From the NCBI GenBank assembly GCA_930367215.1, contig OV884056.1:284748067-284812066 (forward strand): a stretch of 64,000 nt of DNA, given 5' to 3'. The notes below the pieces were generated by a model. It was given only the letters and a program-made list of their open reading frames with translations. It searched no databases and was not told the origin of the DNA. Positions within the stretch are counted from its first letter, which is position 1, and each line of letters begins with the position of its first letter. This document shows positions 11,704-23,155 of the stretch, in pieces. The position numbers and the translations under genes are program-made. This DNA comes from Pollenia angustigena. Taxonomy: Eukaryota; Arthropoda; Insecta; Diptera; Polleniidae.

Positions 11704-11860
11704 TCGACCGGATGGCTGCGTGGGAACACTAGCAGCCAGACAACATAGGACCCATGGTAGACGGTGTGACATGGTAACACAACGGGAACTAATTAATGGA
11801 CCTACGTGAGCTGTGCTTGATCACGGCTGCCAATGGAACCTAACCTAACCTAACCTTTCC
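9313..11860 (+). mobile_element. 5'-truncated non-LTR retrotransposon with RT and RNase H
   Basis: The element starts inside the polymerase frame just before the first RT motif and ends after a 3' UTR that runs into aacctaacctaacctaacct (11837-11856). Upstream endonuclease and gag-like frames are absent, as expected from incomplete reverse transcription. An RT followed by RNase H and a C-terminal Cys-rich motif is known from the I/R1/LOA group of LINEs; wording close to Lian-like (LOA) elements suggests that clade, by inference only. A 152-bp insertion sits at 9573-9724. No duplication of the LINE's own target could be identified. Confidence 0.85.
9573..9724 (-). mobile_element. 152-bp poly-A-tailed retroposon inside the LINE
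   Basis: The 16-bp sequence ttcatattagatcatc occurs at 9557-9572 and again at 9725-9740. The insert starts with a T-run on the plus strand, meaning a poly-A tail on the minus strand, followed by about 125 bases of the 0.4-kb repeat unit also found at 2207-2435 and 31446-32646. Poly-A plus a 16-bp duplication indicates target-primed integration. Confidence 0.85.
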
Positions 11861-12092
11861 GGTGAGTCGATCATTTTACAAAATAAACCATAAACAATTT
11901 AAAAAATTCAAGAAGAAAATTATTTTTTAAAAAAAAGTTATTTTTTAGGGGAAAATCCCTAATTAAAAAAAAAATATAATCAAGAAAATTCAAAAAAATG
12001 TTTAAACTTTTTAAACAATTTGTAATACATGTTGTAAAAATTTTCTTTATAAATATAAAAAAGTAAAGAAAAAATAAAAAAAAATTATTATT

Positions 12093-12320
12093 CAGGGGTG
12101 TGATGGAAATCGAAAACGCAAAACGCTAGAATTTGGAAGTTGTTTTTAATACACTTTTAATCAAATTTTTATAATTATTTTTATAAAATTCTGTTTAATA
12201 GATAAATACATATGTATATGTATAATATTTGCCATAAAATTCTTTTATTACAGAAATCTTGTTAAAAAACGACTTGTAAAATTCTTGCGTTTTGCGTTTT
12301 CGATTTCCATCACACCCCTG
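12093..12320. mobile_element. 228-bp hAT-like MITE with 38-bp inverted repeats
   Basis: The left arm starts caggggtgtgatggaaatcg and the right arm ends cgatttccatcacacccctg; the two pair over about 38 bp nearly perfectly. The CAGGG start suggests hAT; the 8-bp flanks (ttattatt and attatgtt) agree only partly. Confidence 0.65.
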
Positions 12321-12563
12321 ATTATGTTTTTCTCTTACCTGAATTTTTTTCTTGACTTTTTTCCTTAAAGGCCAGTATACACGGTAATACAAGATATTAC
12401 GACATTGCAAACAATTAAGTAGAATGAGAAAAACCTTATAACGTAAAAGCAAAATGTATTGAGTAAGAGAGATTACGAACACAAAATCTGATGCTGGGTA
12501 CACACAGTGCAGTCTACATGCAATCTGTTTCAGTGCAACCTCAAAATATCAAAGCGTTTTGAT

Positions 12564-13727
12564 CAGGGTTGTGAACTATTTTAATTAAAAAGCACCGTGG
12601 CCCCAATCAAAAAGCGCTAAAAAGCGCTAAATAAAATTTAAATAAAAAACTTAATGAAATGTTTAAGAAACAAGTTTAATTAATTACACTGGCCGTCAAA
12701 AAATATCGTTTGAAATAAAAATATATAAAATAAGATTTGTGCGATTTTGATCTTTTACAATGATTATTTTTGACCATATGGCGACCATTTTTTCATGCAA
12801 ATTAGATGTACACTTTTTTTTTATCAATTATCAGAAATCTAGGTATGTTATGAATACAATAAGGCGAGAAATCATGAAGATCAGTAAAATCAGCACGCTA
12901 AAGACATATTGTAAGCCTGAAATTTTTTCATAAAAAAGTGTAGTTTAAGAAAACTTAATAAAAAAATGAGAAAAATTTTTGATTGATATGTTAACATGTC
13001 GATCTAAATAAAAATTAAATGAATGAAACCAAGTTTTCTTGAGCATTTTCTGAAAAGTTTAAAGAAATCGGTAGCATTTGTTTCTTGATGCAAGAAATTC
13101 GATTCTATCAAAAGATCAAGAAAATCAGACTAATATTAAATAAATGCTGAATGAAATTTTTGATCATATACCAAAAACGTGAACTTTTGATCATGACAAA
13201 ATGTTTCTTTATTTAAGAAAGTTTTACTTAATACAAACAAAAAAAGTTAATGGATTACTTTAGAAAATAAACTTCTTTCCTTGTATAGTATGCATTTCAG
13301 AGTAAAGTATGATCATATTTACATTACGCAATTAACGCCGCAACTTTCGCTTGCAAATTTTTGTTTGTTAGCAAGAGGTGTAGGGAAGAAAACGGGGTTA
13401 AAACAGTTGAAAAAATGCTTGAAAAAAATTTAAATGTAAATGTGAAAAGAGTTTCGTAGCAACTACTTAAAAGAAAATAGAAAAAAACTCGGCGTTAATT
13501 GCATAGTCTAAATGCGGTCTATGTATTTAAAAAACGGAAACAAATTTTGGTTTTTTGTGTCTTGATTTACATATATGTTTGCAAATAAAAGTACAAGAAT
13601 TTTGGGTATCAATAAAAGCGCTAATTTAGCGCTCTTTTTTAAAAAAGCGCTAAGGAAAAAATATGCGCCTTTTCGACAGTTAAAAAGCGCTAAATCTAGC
13701 GCCAAAGGCGCTAAAATGGCAACTCTG
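12564..13727. mobile_element. Third-level non-autonomous hAT with 8-bp duplication
   Basis: The ends cagggttgtgaactatttta and (reverse complement) cagagttgccattttagcg are flanked by an exact 8-bp repeat gttttgat (12556-12563, 13728-13735). Subterminal regions repeat the word aaaaagcgctaa many times. No transposase is seen. Confidence 0.85.
13328..13502. mobile_element. Innermost MITE of the nest
   Basis: gcaattaacgccg at the left and its perfect complement cggcgttaattgc at the right bound 175 bp. A core gttagcaagaggtgtag resembles ggtagcaagcggtgtag in the palindromic MITE at 31244-31450, so the two may be related. Confidence 0.55.
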
Positions 13728-14155
13728 GTTTTGATGTTGATGCAATCTGGAATGAATGAAAATGAATTTAATTCACTAGATGGCGTAAATGCGTTGCATA
13801 GTGGTACCCAGCATGACAAGCGGTCGGTAAATGGTTTTTTTCTAAACCATTTTAGAAACTTATGTATTCTCATCACACCAGAGGTCTTATTTTAACAGAG
13901 TATATCGAAGGTGGTAGCGTGTTTATACAATTACAAAAACAACTAAAATCAACTCAGGAAATTTTCATGTTGTTTTTGTAAAAATTTAAAACTGTTTTTT
14001 TGTCATTATTTTTGATTTTACTTGTACGATCGCGTAAATATGAATTATACTTACAAAAGATTTTTATTTTTTTCTTTTAAACACGGAGAGAATTTCATAA
14101 TATTTTGATTCTACAAAGTCGTAATACATTGTATTACCGTGTAAACTGGCCTTAA

Positions 14156-15068
14156 GGAAACTAGAATAACTTTTATTTTTGGTAGAAGAAGGATGTGGAA
14201 AGGCATTTGGTTTATATAAACATTTCAACATCCTTTGCCTACAAAATTCAAAATAATTCAAATGGAATATTTCTTTTTTTGAATTTTGTTTCTTTAAGTG
14301 TATCCACTGCATACACGTGCCATTACTATTTAAAATAAAACAACAACATTTTCTTTTTTATATTTATTTATTTTTTTTTTTTTTAATTACTAAAAAAATT
14401 CTTTTGTTTCGTAATTCATAATTTATGCATTTATTTACGAGTATTAACAAAAAAAAATCTCGTGAACGTGATTTTTATTTGTAAAACAAATTTATAAAAC
14501 ATCTTTTTAATCACCAGCTAAAAAATAAATAAATTACAACAGAAAAACAGAAACTTTTAACGAGTTTATTTTTGTTTTATAATGCAGAAATAATTAGCAA
14601 TGAAAGGTGTTTTTAATTAAATCAATTACTAAAATCGTTTCTAACAAACGTCCGCTTAATCATTTTACGTTGTTTGTTTAGAAAATGTATCAAAAGTTTT
14701 TAAATATTAGATAATATCGATACCTTCCCATAAGAATGTATTAAGCGACATTTCCAAAATTTTGTAGGAAACGAAAAAAACGTCTCATTTAGTTATTTAT
14801 TTTTCGGATTTTATTGAAAGGAACATATTTGGAAAGCTATTTTCAGAATACAAAACATATTTAAAAAGGTGGGTTAGCATAATTTCTTTGGCGGATAATG
14901 CAAATTACAGGGTGCAACATTATTCCAGTGAGAAAACTTGACGGTTGATAAATTTCCACTCTAGTTTCCTTTGCATCCATAATGGGGCAGCGAAACCCAG
15001 GCCAAAATGTGGCGCTTAACTTCTAGTATAGTTCCACATCAAAAAGTCATTTTCGAAAAAAGTGTCGC
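14156..15068. other. No gene recognised
   Basis: AT-rich sequence with homopolymer runs. The frame at 14064-14312 overlaps the MITE end and has no family features. Confidence 0.4.
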
Positions 15069-15071
15069 TTA

Positions 15072-15852
15072 AGGCTAGATTACACTATCTCACAAGTCTT
15101 ACGTATTCCATAATACTTTGTGAGATAGAAATCTAATGAGTTTTGTTGCGACTGTCAAAAAATCTAACGTAACATGACAGTTTGTGTTCAGACCATCACA
15201 CAAAGTATAAACACTCACACATGAAATAAAATGCAACCCTGATCCAATGTAAAGTATTATTGTTTAGAAATTTTAAAAAAAACGATGAAGTCGTATGGGA
15301 TGTCAAACTTTTTTCTTAATACTTGTCAATTTCGTGACACATTGCCCTGCAAATAAAATTGGACCACCTGACCCATTTTGATAAAATGGACTACTCCATG
15401 GACTAGTCCGATGTAATGCAAGCATGGACCATGTCATTGTTAAAAAGTGTTTGTAGTGAGACGACATGTCTTCGTTTTTTAACGACATTATTTCGTTTTT
15501 AAACGACTTCAAAACTAATCCTCTTGAGTATACCATGGAGTAGTTTTAAAACTACTCCTTAGTGGTCCAAAGGTGGGTTATATACCATGGAGTAGTTTTA
15601 AAACTACTCCTTAGTGGTCCAAAGGTGGGTTATATGGTCCTCTCCTAGGACATCGTAATGTTAAATAGACCAGGTTTTTTCCATACGTTTGGGTTACTTT
15701 TGGACTAGTCCTGGTCCCTTGTGGACTACTCTTTACACGCGTGTTTGGACTGGTCCTATTATTTGCAGGGTGCATTCACACTATCACACTTTGTCATATT
15801 ACTTGAGTTTTTGACATGTATTAATACAAAGTATAATAGTGTAATCTAGCCT
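15072..15852. mobile_element. Harbinger-type MITE (AGGCTAGATTACAC family) with an internal insertion
   Basis: aggctagattacactat at the left and atagtgtaatctagcct at the right, flanked by TTA on both sides (15069-15071, 15853-15855). It contains the CCCTGCAAAT element 15345-15770. Copies are at 56870-57208 and 8290-8508. Confidence 0.75.
15345..15770. mobile_element. CCCTGCAAATA-ended TIR element, copy 1
   Basis: The ends ccctgcaaataaaattggac and (reverse complement) ccctgcaaataataggacca pair with small differences. The copy at 56870-57208 lacks it and gives the empty site acactgcattcac, so the duplication here is only TG. An internal 51-bp block starting taccatggagtag is tandemly doubled at 15531-15634. 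Inverted copy at 55470-55843 and a fragment at 46652-46738. The superfamily is unresolved. Confidence 0.7.
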
Positions 15853-15859
15853 TTAATAC

Positions 15860-16815
15860 ATTCTTATGGGAAGGTATCGATAGCTCAAGTATGAAATTTC
15901 ATTAATATTTGGAGATGGTAAGAGATTTTTCCGCAAACCTTTTTTAACAAAAAAAAAATTAAAAAAGAATAAAAAAACACCGTATAAAATTATAAATATT
16001 CAATATGCGTGAACTTTTTTGGGAAAAATTACAAAAGATTAGGATTTTCGTGGTTACTAGGACATGGTGACCTCATGATACTATGCCAAAAAATTGGTTA
16101 TACCCCTAATGTACATATGTAGTTACTGCAATCAATTGGGATCGATATTAAAATGATTTCAACAAAACTAATTTGATTCTTTGAATTCAAAGTGATTTAA
16201 GATTTCAAAATTAAATCTCTCAAAACTGCAATATTTTGTGATTGCAAAAATTTTAAAAATTTTAAAATTATTATTTTGAGAAATAATTGAATGCAATCAA
16301 TTTAATCGTAATCAACTCACAATCAAATTTAAATTAAAATCAAGCGATGTTAATTAATTTCCATAGCAAAAGTCCAGCGATATAATAAAAAGCGATAGTA
16401 AACAGAAATTGAAATTGTAGGCAATTCAAAATTACTTATCAGAGTCAACTTTATTTCCAAAAGAAAAAGTTTCATTTGAAGAGAACAAAGATTTTGATTC
16501 TCCTTTCATTTTGATGGCAATAACTTTATTTAATGGCAATCAAAGTATTGCAATTACATCGATTACAATCAAATTTGTTTGATTTTTTGTCGTATTGTTT
16601 TCAGGATTTCAAAATTAAATTAAGCAATAAATTTTCCGATTTTAAATGCAATCAAAAATTAACAATCAATTACGAGAAATCATATGATTGCAATTTTATC
16701 GATTGCAACATTCTTATATTAATACAAATAACAAATAAAACTTAGAAGATTTAGCCAAAAGCACAAATAATTCTTAACTAAATAAAATTTGGAAGCACTA
16801 TGCTTACAAATAACG
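15860..16815. other. AT-rich, gattgcaat-word region; no gene
   Basis: From about 16130 to 16740 the words gattgcaa and aatcaatt recur in both orientations, as in the subterminal parts of other elements here. The termini could not be paired with a target duplication. Confidence 0.35.
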
Positions 16816-16816
16816 T

Positions 16817-17846
16817 ACACAGAAAAAATTATTGCCGAATTATTTTCAAACAAACGCTTGTTTAAAAATTTTTTTGATTTCTACAAATTTTTTTACTGAT
16901 TCAATCAATATTTTTGTTTGATTTTTATTTAACCAACAAAAATGTGGACAACTCTTCAAAAATTTAATAAGCGCGCTATTGGTTTGAAGTTTTCATAATT
17001 TTGTACGAAATATTTAACGCTCTTTAATGTTGTCGTCTTTTTGCATTTTTTTATTGATTGTAAGCAACACTTCTTTATGTGAAATATAAGAACTACAACA
17101 AAAAACACATGCAGTCTATTTTTGGACGCTTTAAAAAAGTACAGCAATAAGAAAAATGATAAAATAGCGTGACGAGGTTTGTAGTAAAAAAACAACAAAA
17201 ACAATAGCAGGTAAAAAAACGTTTCATTTTTTTTAAACAACAGAAAAAACACATTATAAGAAACAAAATAAATTTTGGGTTGGTTTCAAAGTTGGTAAAA
17301 AAAAAAAAAAAACAAAATCCCGTATTCAATTTTTTCAAATAGTTTGTTTAAATACATCAAATTCAAAAATAGAATGATGGCGGAAAACATATCGAGTCGG
17401 TCTGCCGCCGTTTTTGGTTACATTTCTTCTTCATTAGCAAAGGAAAGGATAAAGCAACAGTGAGTGATGAAGAAAAACACTGTGAGTATAAATATGACTT
17501 CGTTCAAAAATTATTGCAACAAAAAAATGTGTATCAAAGCCAGCCGGCCGCTCTGCTCTGCTTCATCTTCGCCAACAGTGCTTGCTTGTGTGCGCGTCAT
17601 TGCTTGTGCCAAAACTTTTTTGTTTGATTCAGCAAAATTATTTGTTTGAAATTTATATGAATTTCAGTAAACTTTTTGTTTGATTCTGTAAAATTATTTG
17701 TTTGAAAAAATCGGCGTTTTTTTCAATAAACAAAATGCAAATAAATTGTTTGAATATGCGAATTTGTTTGTAGGACCGATTTTAGACAAAAAATTGTTTG
17801 ATTCTACAAATTTTTTGTTTGAATTGGAAAAATAATTTTTTCTGTG
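16817..17846. mobile_element. TIR element with ACACAGAAAAA ends, copy 2
   Basis: The left end acacagaaaaaattatt is answered exactly by aataattttttctgtgt on the right; acgt stands on both sides (possible 4-bp duplication). The subterminal word tgtttgattc repeats near the right end. The frames inside are low complexity. Confidence 0.6.
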
Positions 17847-17987
17847 TACGTCTTTATGTTAAATATCAGAATTGATTTATTTTAAAAAAATAAACAACGG
17901 TTAGGAAGTTCTACCTCACTAGCTTTATACCAGAGACCCCACCCTGCCAGACCTAAAAAATTAAAGTTTTCTGTTTTAAAAGATTTA

Positions 17988-18550
17988 GGCCCGTTTTCAC
18001 GACTTACCTTTAAAGATCGAAATAGTTAATGGTACCTTTAGCACTAGTGAGGAATAAAGTTACCTTCAACTATTTTTCGTTTTCACAACTTCTGTATAAA
18101 ATAAACTTAAAATTTTTAAAAATGTGGCAATAATTAAGTAAATACCGATTATTTTTGTTAAAATAAAAATACGAACTGGCAACTACGTACTTTCTTTTTC
18201 TTTTTTCATTTTAAATTTTTGTGTGCACAAATATTTTTTAACAATGGAAAATATTAATGAAATACCGCGTAAACGCGAATTTAACATTTTGTAAATTTTA
18301 TTTGTCAAAATACGATTTTGTTATTCATTTACAAAATATACGTATACTTGGAGTTGCCATATATAAAAAATATGTGAATATAATATGGCAATCTCAAATC
18401 TAAACCTTACAACAAAAGTTAAAGATAGAACGTTCCTCTCTTTACCTTATCCTTCACTTTTATATTAAAGGGAACTTGTGATAATTAAAAACTCATTATC
18501 TGTTCGATAACTTCCTACATTTAGCTATCGTTAAGTCGTGAAAACGGGCC
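17988..18550. mobile_element. GGCCCGTTTTCAC-family MITE, copy 1
   Basis: ggcccgttttcacgactta at the left and taagtcgtgaaaacgggcc at the right, with TTA on both flanks (17985-17987, 18551-18553). Shares ends with 21082-21300. Confidence 0.75.
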
Positions 18551-18554
18551 TTAG

Positions 18555-19186
18555 AACTTTCTGTTCACATCAAAAGCTTAATTTGATTTAGGACTCTAAA
18601 AACAAATATTTACTTTGGAACAGAATCCATCGATAGAAAAAAATAAATCACCGTTATCGATGGTAATTAAAAATCCAGCAAAAACTTTTTTGTACTGCCA
18701 ACAATAACAAGTAAGAACCAACAAAAATTTATGAATCATATTTTAAAAAGTGAATAATATTATATTTATGCACACAAACAATTAAAAAAAAATCAATTAA
18801 GCAAAGGTAATTTAATTTATTTGGCTGTTTTTTTTTTTTTTTTAATGGAAACTAAAATGTTTTTTGAAAATATAAAAAAACATGTTGAATATGCTTTTAA
18901 TGACACATATATATTTTAAAATTTAGCAAATTCAGTGTATTTGGTGGGAAAGCAATTCTATTAACAATATTATTGTATGAATTTGTTATTTGTCATATTA
19001 TTTTTATATTGCCTTATATTGTTCAATAAGTGGCACAATGGTTTTAATTAAAATATGGCGCAACTCTAATTAAAAACAAAACATACCCTTTAAAGCTAAA
19101 CAACATCGTACATTGTTGCCAACACACTTCACAGTATATTGCACTTATTTTCTTTGTGCAATAAAAATCAAAATGATTTTAACAAG
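18555..19186. other. No gene recognised
   Basis: AT-rich. A short inverted pair ccatcgatag/ttatcgatgg lies at about 18628-18661; nothing else is supported. Confidence 0.4.
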
Positions 19187-19450
19187 ATTTCCTTCAAATG
19201 TGCTTAATTCCCATTTCATACTATTGATAAACTGAAATGTATTGTTGATAAGATAAGCTATTCCTATGCGCATTTCACTGGTAGCTTAGGCCAGATCGTC
19301 AGGAAACTTCATTCAAAGATTTTAGAAAAACTAAAGATAAAATACAAATAAAACTGTTAAGCGAATAAGAATTATAAGCCCCAGTTTTACTTGTAACAAT
19401 ATCAAAGCTTAAACAACAATAAACAGTGTGTTTATCTTTTCTCTTGATTC
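19187..19450 (+). repeat. Copy of the arm repeat found at 56528-57332
   Basis: taacaagatttccttc to gcgcatttcac matches both inverted arms at 56528-56615 and 57225-57332; the following sequence with aacaatatcaaagctt matches 56740-56860 in reverse orientation. Confidence 0.5.
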
Positions 19451-19462
19451 TTGCCAATATAA

Positions 19463-19806
19463 AGCAGACCATACACAATACAATTCAATTGTCAACTGAG
19501 TCGGTTGTTGCCCAAATCAAAGCGTGTATGACCTTGTCAGTTGATTAGTTTGACGGTTGTCGAGTTGGTTGATGAAAAATCAAAAGATTTTGATTTTTTC
19601 AAGTTGACTACTAAGTCAATTCGATTGTACTGTGTGTGCTCAAGTCTCTTGATCAGCTGTCAAAATTAATTTTTGTAGTCAAGTATTTTAAAAATTGTCT
19701 TTTATTTCATTAAATTTTAAAACAAATTTTGAATCTTTCAATTCAGTTGATGAAGATGAGTTGAAAGACTCAGTTGACAACTGAATTGAACCGTGTATGG
19801 GGCGCA
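19463..19806. mobile_element. CCATACAC-family MITE, full copy
   Basis: The left end (gcagaccatacacaatac) and the right end (reverse complement gcgccccatacacggttc) continue into the shared aattcaattgtcaactgag arms. TAA flanks both sides (19460-19462, 19807-19809). Truncated relative at 8076. Confidence 0.7.
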
Positions 19807-19809
19807 TAA

Positions 19810-20893
19810 GCAGTAAGCATGCAGTTTGTCCAGATTGGTGCTCGCAAAAGTTCGTTTCGTGAAGTCGAATTTGGAGTTTCGCAAGGCAGCGTACTTGGAC
19901 CTTTATTGTTTATTATTTATATTAATGACTTGAAAAATCTTGAACTTACATTAGTTTATTTTACCTTTACAAGCATGAAACGGTAGCCAAAGTACATATA
20001 GAGCGAGATGCGGCATTAATATCGGAGTTTATGAGAATAAATAAACTCTTTTTAAATGCTAGCAAAACTCGATTGATGAGTTTAAGCCATATTCGGATCG
20101 TAAAAACTTTAGTGTTTTTGTAGATGGAAAAGAAATCATGGAATTCAGTTCTTTTAAGTACTTAGGTACACTACTGCAGAGCAATCTTGCTTGGAGTCAA
20201 CATATCCAAAATCTTAAGATTAAAACAGCCCAGGCAATTGGTTTTCTATATACAAATTTTAGAACAAATTTGATAAAAAAAAAACGAAATTATTATTAGT
20301 TTATAATGCACTAGTTCAAAGCCATTTTAATTATTTAGCAATTTTATATGGACATAAGAAAAGTTCTGAATTGAAAATGTTGCAACGTATGCAAAATAAA
20401 GCTTTAAAAGTGGTAGCTTATCTTCCCATCACACATTCAACTTTGTCATTATACACAGGCGTTTTTAAAACTGTATTACCTTTTTATGGCACTTACAAAA
20501 TGCAATTACTAATGTATGTTTTTAAGTGTTTAAACACCGTTGGACATCATACCATATATTTTTCGAGGTATCAGCACTCACTAAGTACAAGGAATAATAT
20601 GAACTTGGCAGTAGCATGGTGTAGGCTAGAAACTACGAAGCAACGTATTGAGTACATGGGTAGTCCTGAATACAATGGTTTACCGTCAAATTTGAAAAAT
20701 ATTTTGCTTCTCTTGATTTAAATATTTTTTTTTTTCTATTTGTTATTATAAACTTATTGTTAACTAGAAATTATTTCATAAGTAATGCAATATATTATTG
20801 CCAACTCGCCTCTAAAATGCCTTCAAGGCGCTGAGGCACTTACATTGTAATGAATTTTTTTTGGAAAATAAATGAATTTATATAAAAAAAAAA
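19810..20893 (+). pseudogene. Decayed LINE, RT C-terminal part and 3' tail
   Basis: Translated in shifting frames it gives an RT block (SFREVEFGVSQGSVLGPLLF, about 19855-19915), then a YLG-like and an LQRMQNKALKVV block, ending near 20720. The intended YADD region is frameshifted. Downstream is a conserved 3' UTR (gccttcaaggcgctgaggca) and an A-run at 20882. No RNase H is visible. This looks like a CR1/L2/Jockey-type LINE; the clade is uncertain. Its minus-strand relative at 43061-46222 has two insertions that this copy lacks. Confidence 0.75.
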
Positions 20894-21081
20894 AAATATT
20901 GTGCCATCTTTGAATATCACATACACATTGGCGATACCAAAAATCGTTACTTTTGATCGACATTAATGGTTTAAATAACGTGAAATTTTAAAAAAAAGTC
21001 AAATCATTCTGTAAAAGAAAGTTAAGAAGGCAAAAAAAACTAATACAGTCGAATAAAATTTTTTTAAATAGCGCATACTAA

Positions 21082-21300
21082 GGCCCGTTTTCACAACTTA
21101 CCGATAGCTAAAGGTAGGATTTTATCAGCCGTGTAAAAAGTGTTCCATTGTTACAACTTTATTTTAACGTACCAGGTAGGATCAACCTTAATCTACATTA
21201 TCGTTCACTTTAGGTTAAAGTTCAGTTTTAATAACGGAACACTTTTTATAAGGCCATTTAAAGTCTACTTTTAGCTATCGGTAAGTTGTAAAAACGGGCC
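21082..21300. mobile_element. GGCCCGTTTTCAC-family MITE, copy 2
   Basis: Arms ggcccgttttcacaactta and its complement extend about 35 bp through the word accgatagctaaa. The flanks read CTAA on the left and TTAG on the right. Confidence 0.7.
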
Positions 21301-21457
21301 TTAGCTATGTATATCCATGAAAAATGGATATATACCGATTTCTCAAAAACTGGACCCAATCTGACACTTCCAAATGTACTTTCGCACTCAGGGGACTCCC
21401 CCCTAATAGTTCGAAAAGGATTCATCGAAGTTAATTTTTTCGACTATCACAGTGTAA

Positions 21458-21580
21458 TTAGCCTTTAATGAATGGTTGCAATCGAAACATGTAAGGGTAA
21501 CCTGTCCGTAAAAGCCTGGATTCGAGCCCAGCTGCAGTCAAGAATGAAAAATTATCCATAACAATTTTAATTATTTTCGT
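21458..21580 (+). mobile_element. SINE-like element, copy 4 (partial)
   Basis: The tRNA-like head gggtaacctgtccg...ggattcgagccc (about 21495-21532) and the start of the AT-rich body match 51820-51920. The remainder is lost. Confidence 0.55.
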
Positions 21581-22044
21581 ACGCTGTTCCCTGGTGCCGG
21601 CAGGGTTGCAAATGAAGTCATAGAGTTCTCGATGCCTGGTCATGAGAGATTCTACTAAACAATTTTCTTAAAAAGGCGTTAAAAGAATCAAAGAAACACT
21701 TTTTTATTAATTAAAATATTTTTTTTTTTTAATTTTTTTAGTATAACATCCAAAATTTACATTATTACACTAATCTTTGTTAAAAATTTTTATAATTACT
21801 GTATGCATGTAAAAAAAACACTAGAACAAAACGCAACATTGGCCTTATTTTAATATTTTATTTCATGAACAGGGTCTTCCGATGTTTATAAAATTTTATC
21901 CCCTATTTATAAAATTTGTATCAACGAATGTTATTTTTTTCAATCCCAAAAATCTCTACCAAATACTCTTACATTTTATTAATAATTTGTCATAAAATAT
22001 TTTATTTGTTGTATTAACTATTTTTTCGAATGTGCTAAGAATAT

Positions 22045-22175
22045 ATAATGCATTTTCTGGCTCGCTACGGCCTTTGTCAGCATTCTTTGTGTCACACTGG
22101 ATAGTTACACTTTATAAATTGCATGTATTTAACTCAACAATTTTAACAAATAGAATGGGGGAATTATTTGTTTTT
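22045..22175 (-). repeat. Fragment of the 0.4-kb repeat unit (hAT empty site)
   Basis: Reverse complement matches 31600-31655 joined directly to 32491-32540. It reads continuously across tttgtgtcacactggatag, exactly where the hAT 31664-32482 is inserted in the other copy. Confidence 0.8.
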
Positions 22176-22235
22176 GATAAATTATTTTAATTACATTATT
22201 AAAATATTAATTATTGTTTAAGCTTAATTGGGGCC

Positions 22236-22430
22236 AGTGATGTCAAATGTAGGGAGTTGTCCCTTTTTGTAGGGATTTTTTCGAAAAATTAAAAGTGTAG
22301 GGAAAACAGGACAGATTTTTTATTTTGAGGCAAATGTAGGGAATTTTCAAAATTATATCTCATTTTCAATGCATTATCTAAAAATAGGTAAATATTCATC
22401 TTATTTTCATTAAAAAATTAAAATTTTTCA
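22236..22430. other. Possible hAT-like end with gtaggga words
   Basis: cagtgatgtcaaatgtaggg followed by repeated gtaggga words resembles the hAT ends in this window, but no partner end was found. Confidence 0.25.
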
Positions 22431-22676
22431 TATACAATAGCATTTCAGTACAAATGTAGTATTTTTTAAAAGAAGCCTGGCAATCCATATATTAAAACCA
22501 TGTACCCGAATATTCTTCGAACCCCCTAATAAATAATTAAGTGGCAACGTATATTCGCGTTCGCATTGCGAACTATTCTCATTTTTGCTATTTGCGTTTG
22601 CACTCACATTCTCTAAAATGTATGCGAATATTAAAAGCGAATACATATCTAATAAATGAAATTTCTGCATAGAAAT

Positions 22677-23147
22677 CAGAGACCTGCGCCGTCAAGTTTT
22701 GTCGGCGGCGGCGGCTTGCAAAAATATTGCCAGCGGCGGCTCAAAGCCAGCTTAAGCCGACTTAAACTTAGGCCAATTTAAAAATGATTTTTTTTTTACC
22801 AACTTTCATATTTTAGTTTGAATAATAAAATTAATTTGTGGACTATAATCTATTCCTAAATGAGATTTTAAATTTTTACCGCAAAACCTTTGAAAATATA
22901 CAAGGACTATATCTTACTCATTAACATTTTTATTAATTAAAAAAAACTGTTTTTATTAAAAATAAAAAGAATGGAAAAAATTTTTTTCTAGTTTTGGTTA
23001 TGCGTTTATTGTAGGGAATATTCGATTAAATGACAGTGCGGCTGATTTTAAGCCGACTTTAGTCGATAAATTTTCGGCGGCGGCGGCTGTAAAAAATAAT
23101 CGGCGGCGCGGCTCAGCCGGCTTAAGCCGTCAAGGCGCAGGTCTCTG
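22677..23147. mobile_element. 471-bp non-autonomous hAT rich in cggcgg words
   Basis: cagagacctgcgccgtcaag at the left and, at the right, ggcgcaggtctctg; an exact 8-bp repeat atagaaat flanks it (22669-22676, 23148-23155). Near both ends the words cggcggcggcggct and agccggcttaagcc recur, giving GC-rich tips around an AT-rich middle. No coding frame. Confidence 0.9.
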
Positions 23148-23155
23148 ATAGAAAT

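Larger units (their letters stand above)
12492..13813. mobile_element. Second-level MITE (TGCTGGGTAC ends)
   Basis: tgctgggtacacacagtgca at the left is answered by tgcatagtggtacccagca at the right. TGA stands on both flanks (12489-12491, 13814-13816). It sits inside 12369-14152 and holds the hAT 12564-13727. Confidence 0.65.
12369..14152. mobile_element. Outer Harbinger-type element of a four-level nest
   Basis: The ends aggccagtatacacggtaat and (reverse complement) aggccagtttacacggtaat continue as a roughly 45-bp inverted repeat. TAA flanks both sides (12366-12368, 14153-14155). Its own interior is short; most of its length is the nested elements 12492-13813, 12564-13727 and 13328-13502. 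Confidence 0.75.

Noticed and set aside
11837..11856. CCTAA-like repeats resembling insect telomere DNA
   Set aside because: Only about three units, placed exactly at the 3' end of a LINE; best read as the element's tail, and flies lack TTAGG telomeres.
15303..15536. Open frame conserved at 55652-55855
   Set aside because: Both lie inside copies of the CCCTGCAAATA element with high overall DNA identity; no domain and no sign of codon selection can be shown.
16956..17338. Two Phe/Cys-rich minus-strand frames
   Set aside because: Product of A-rich plus-strand DNA inside the ACACAG-ended element; overlapping frames give the same composition.
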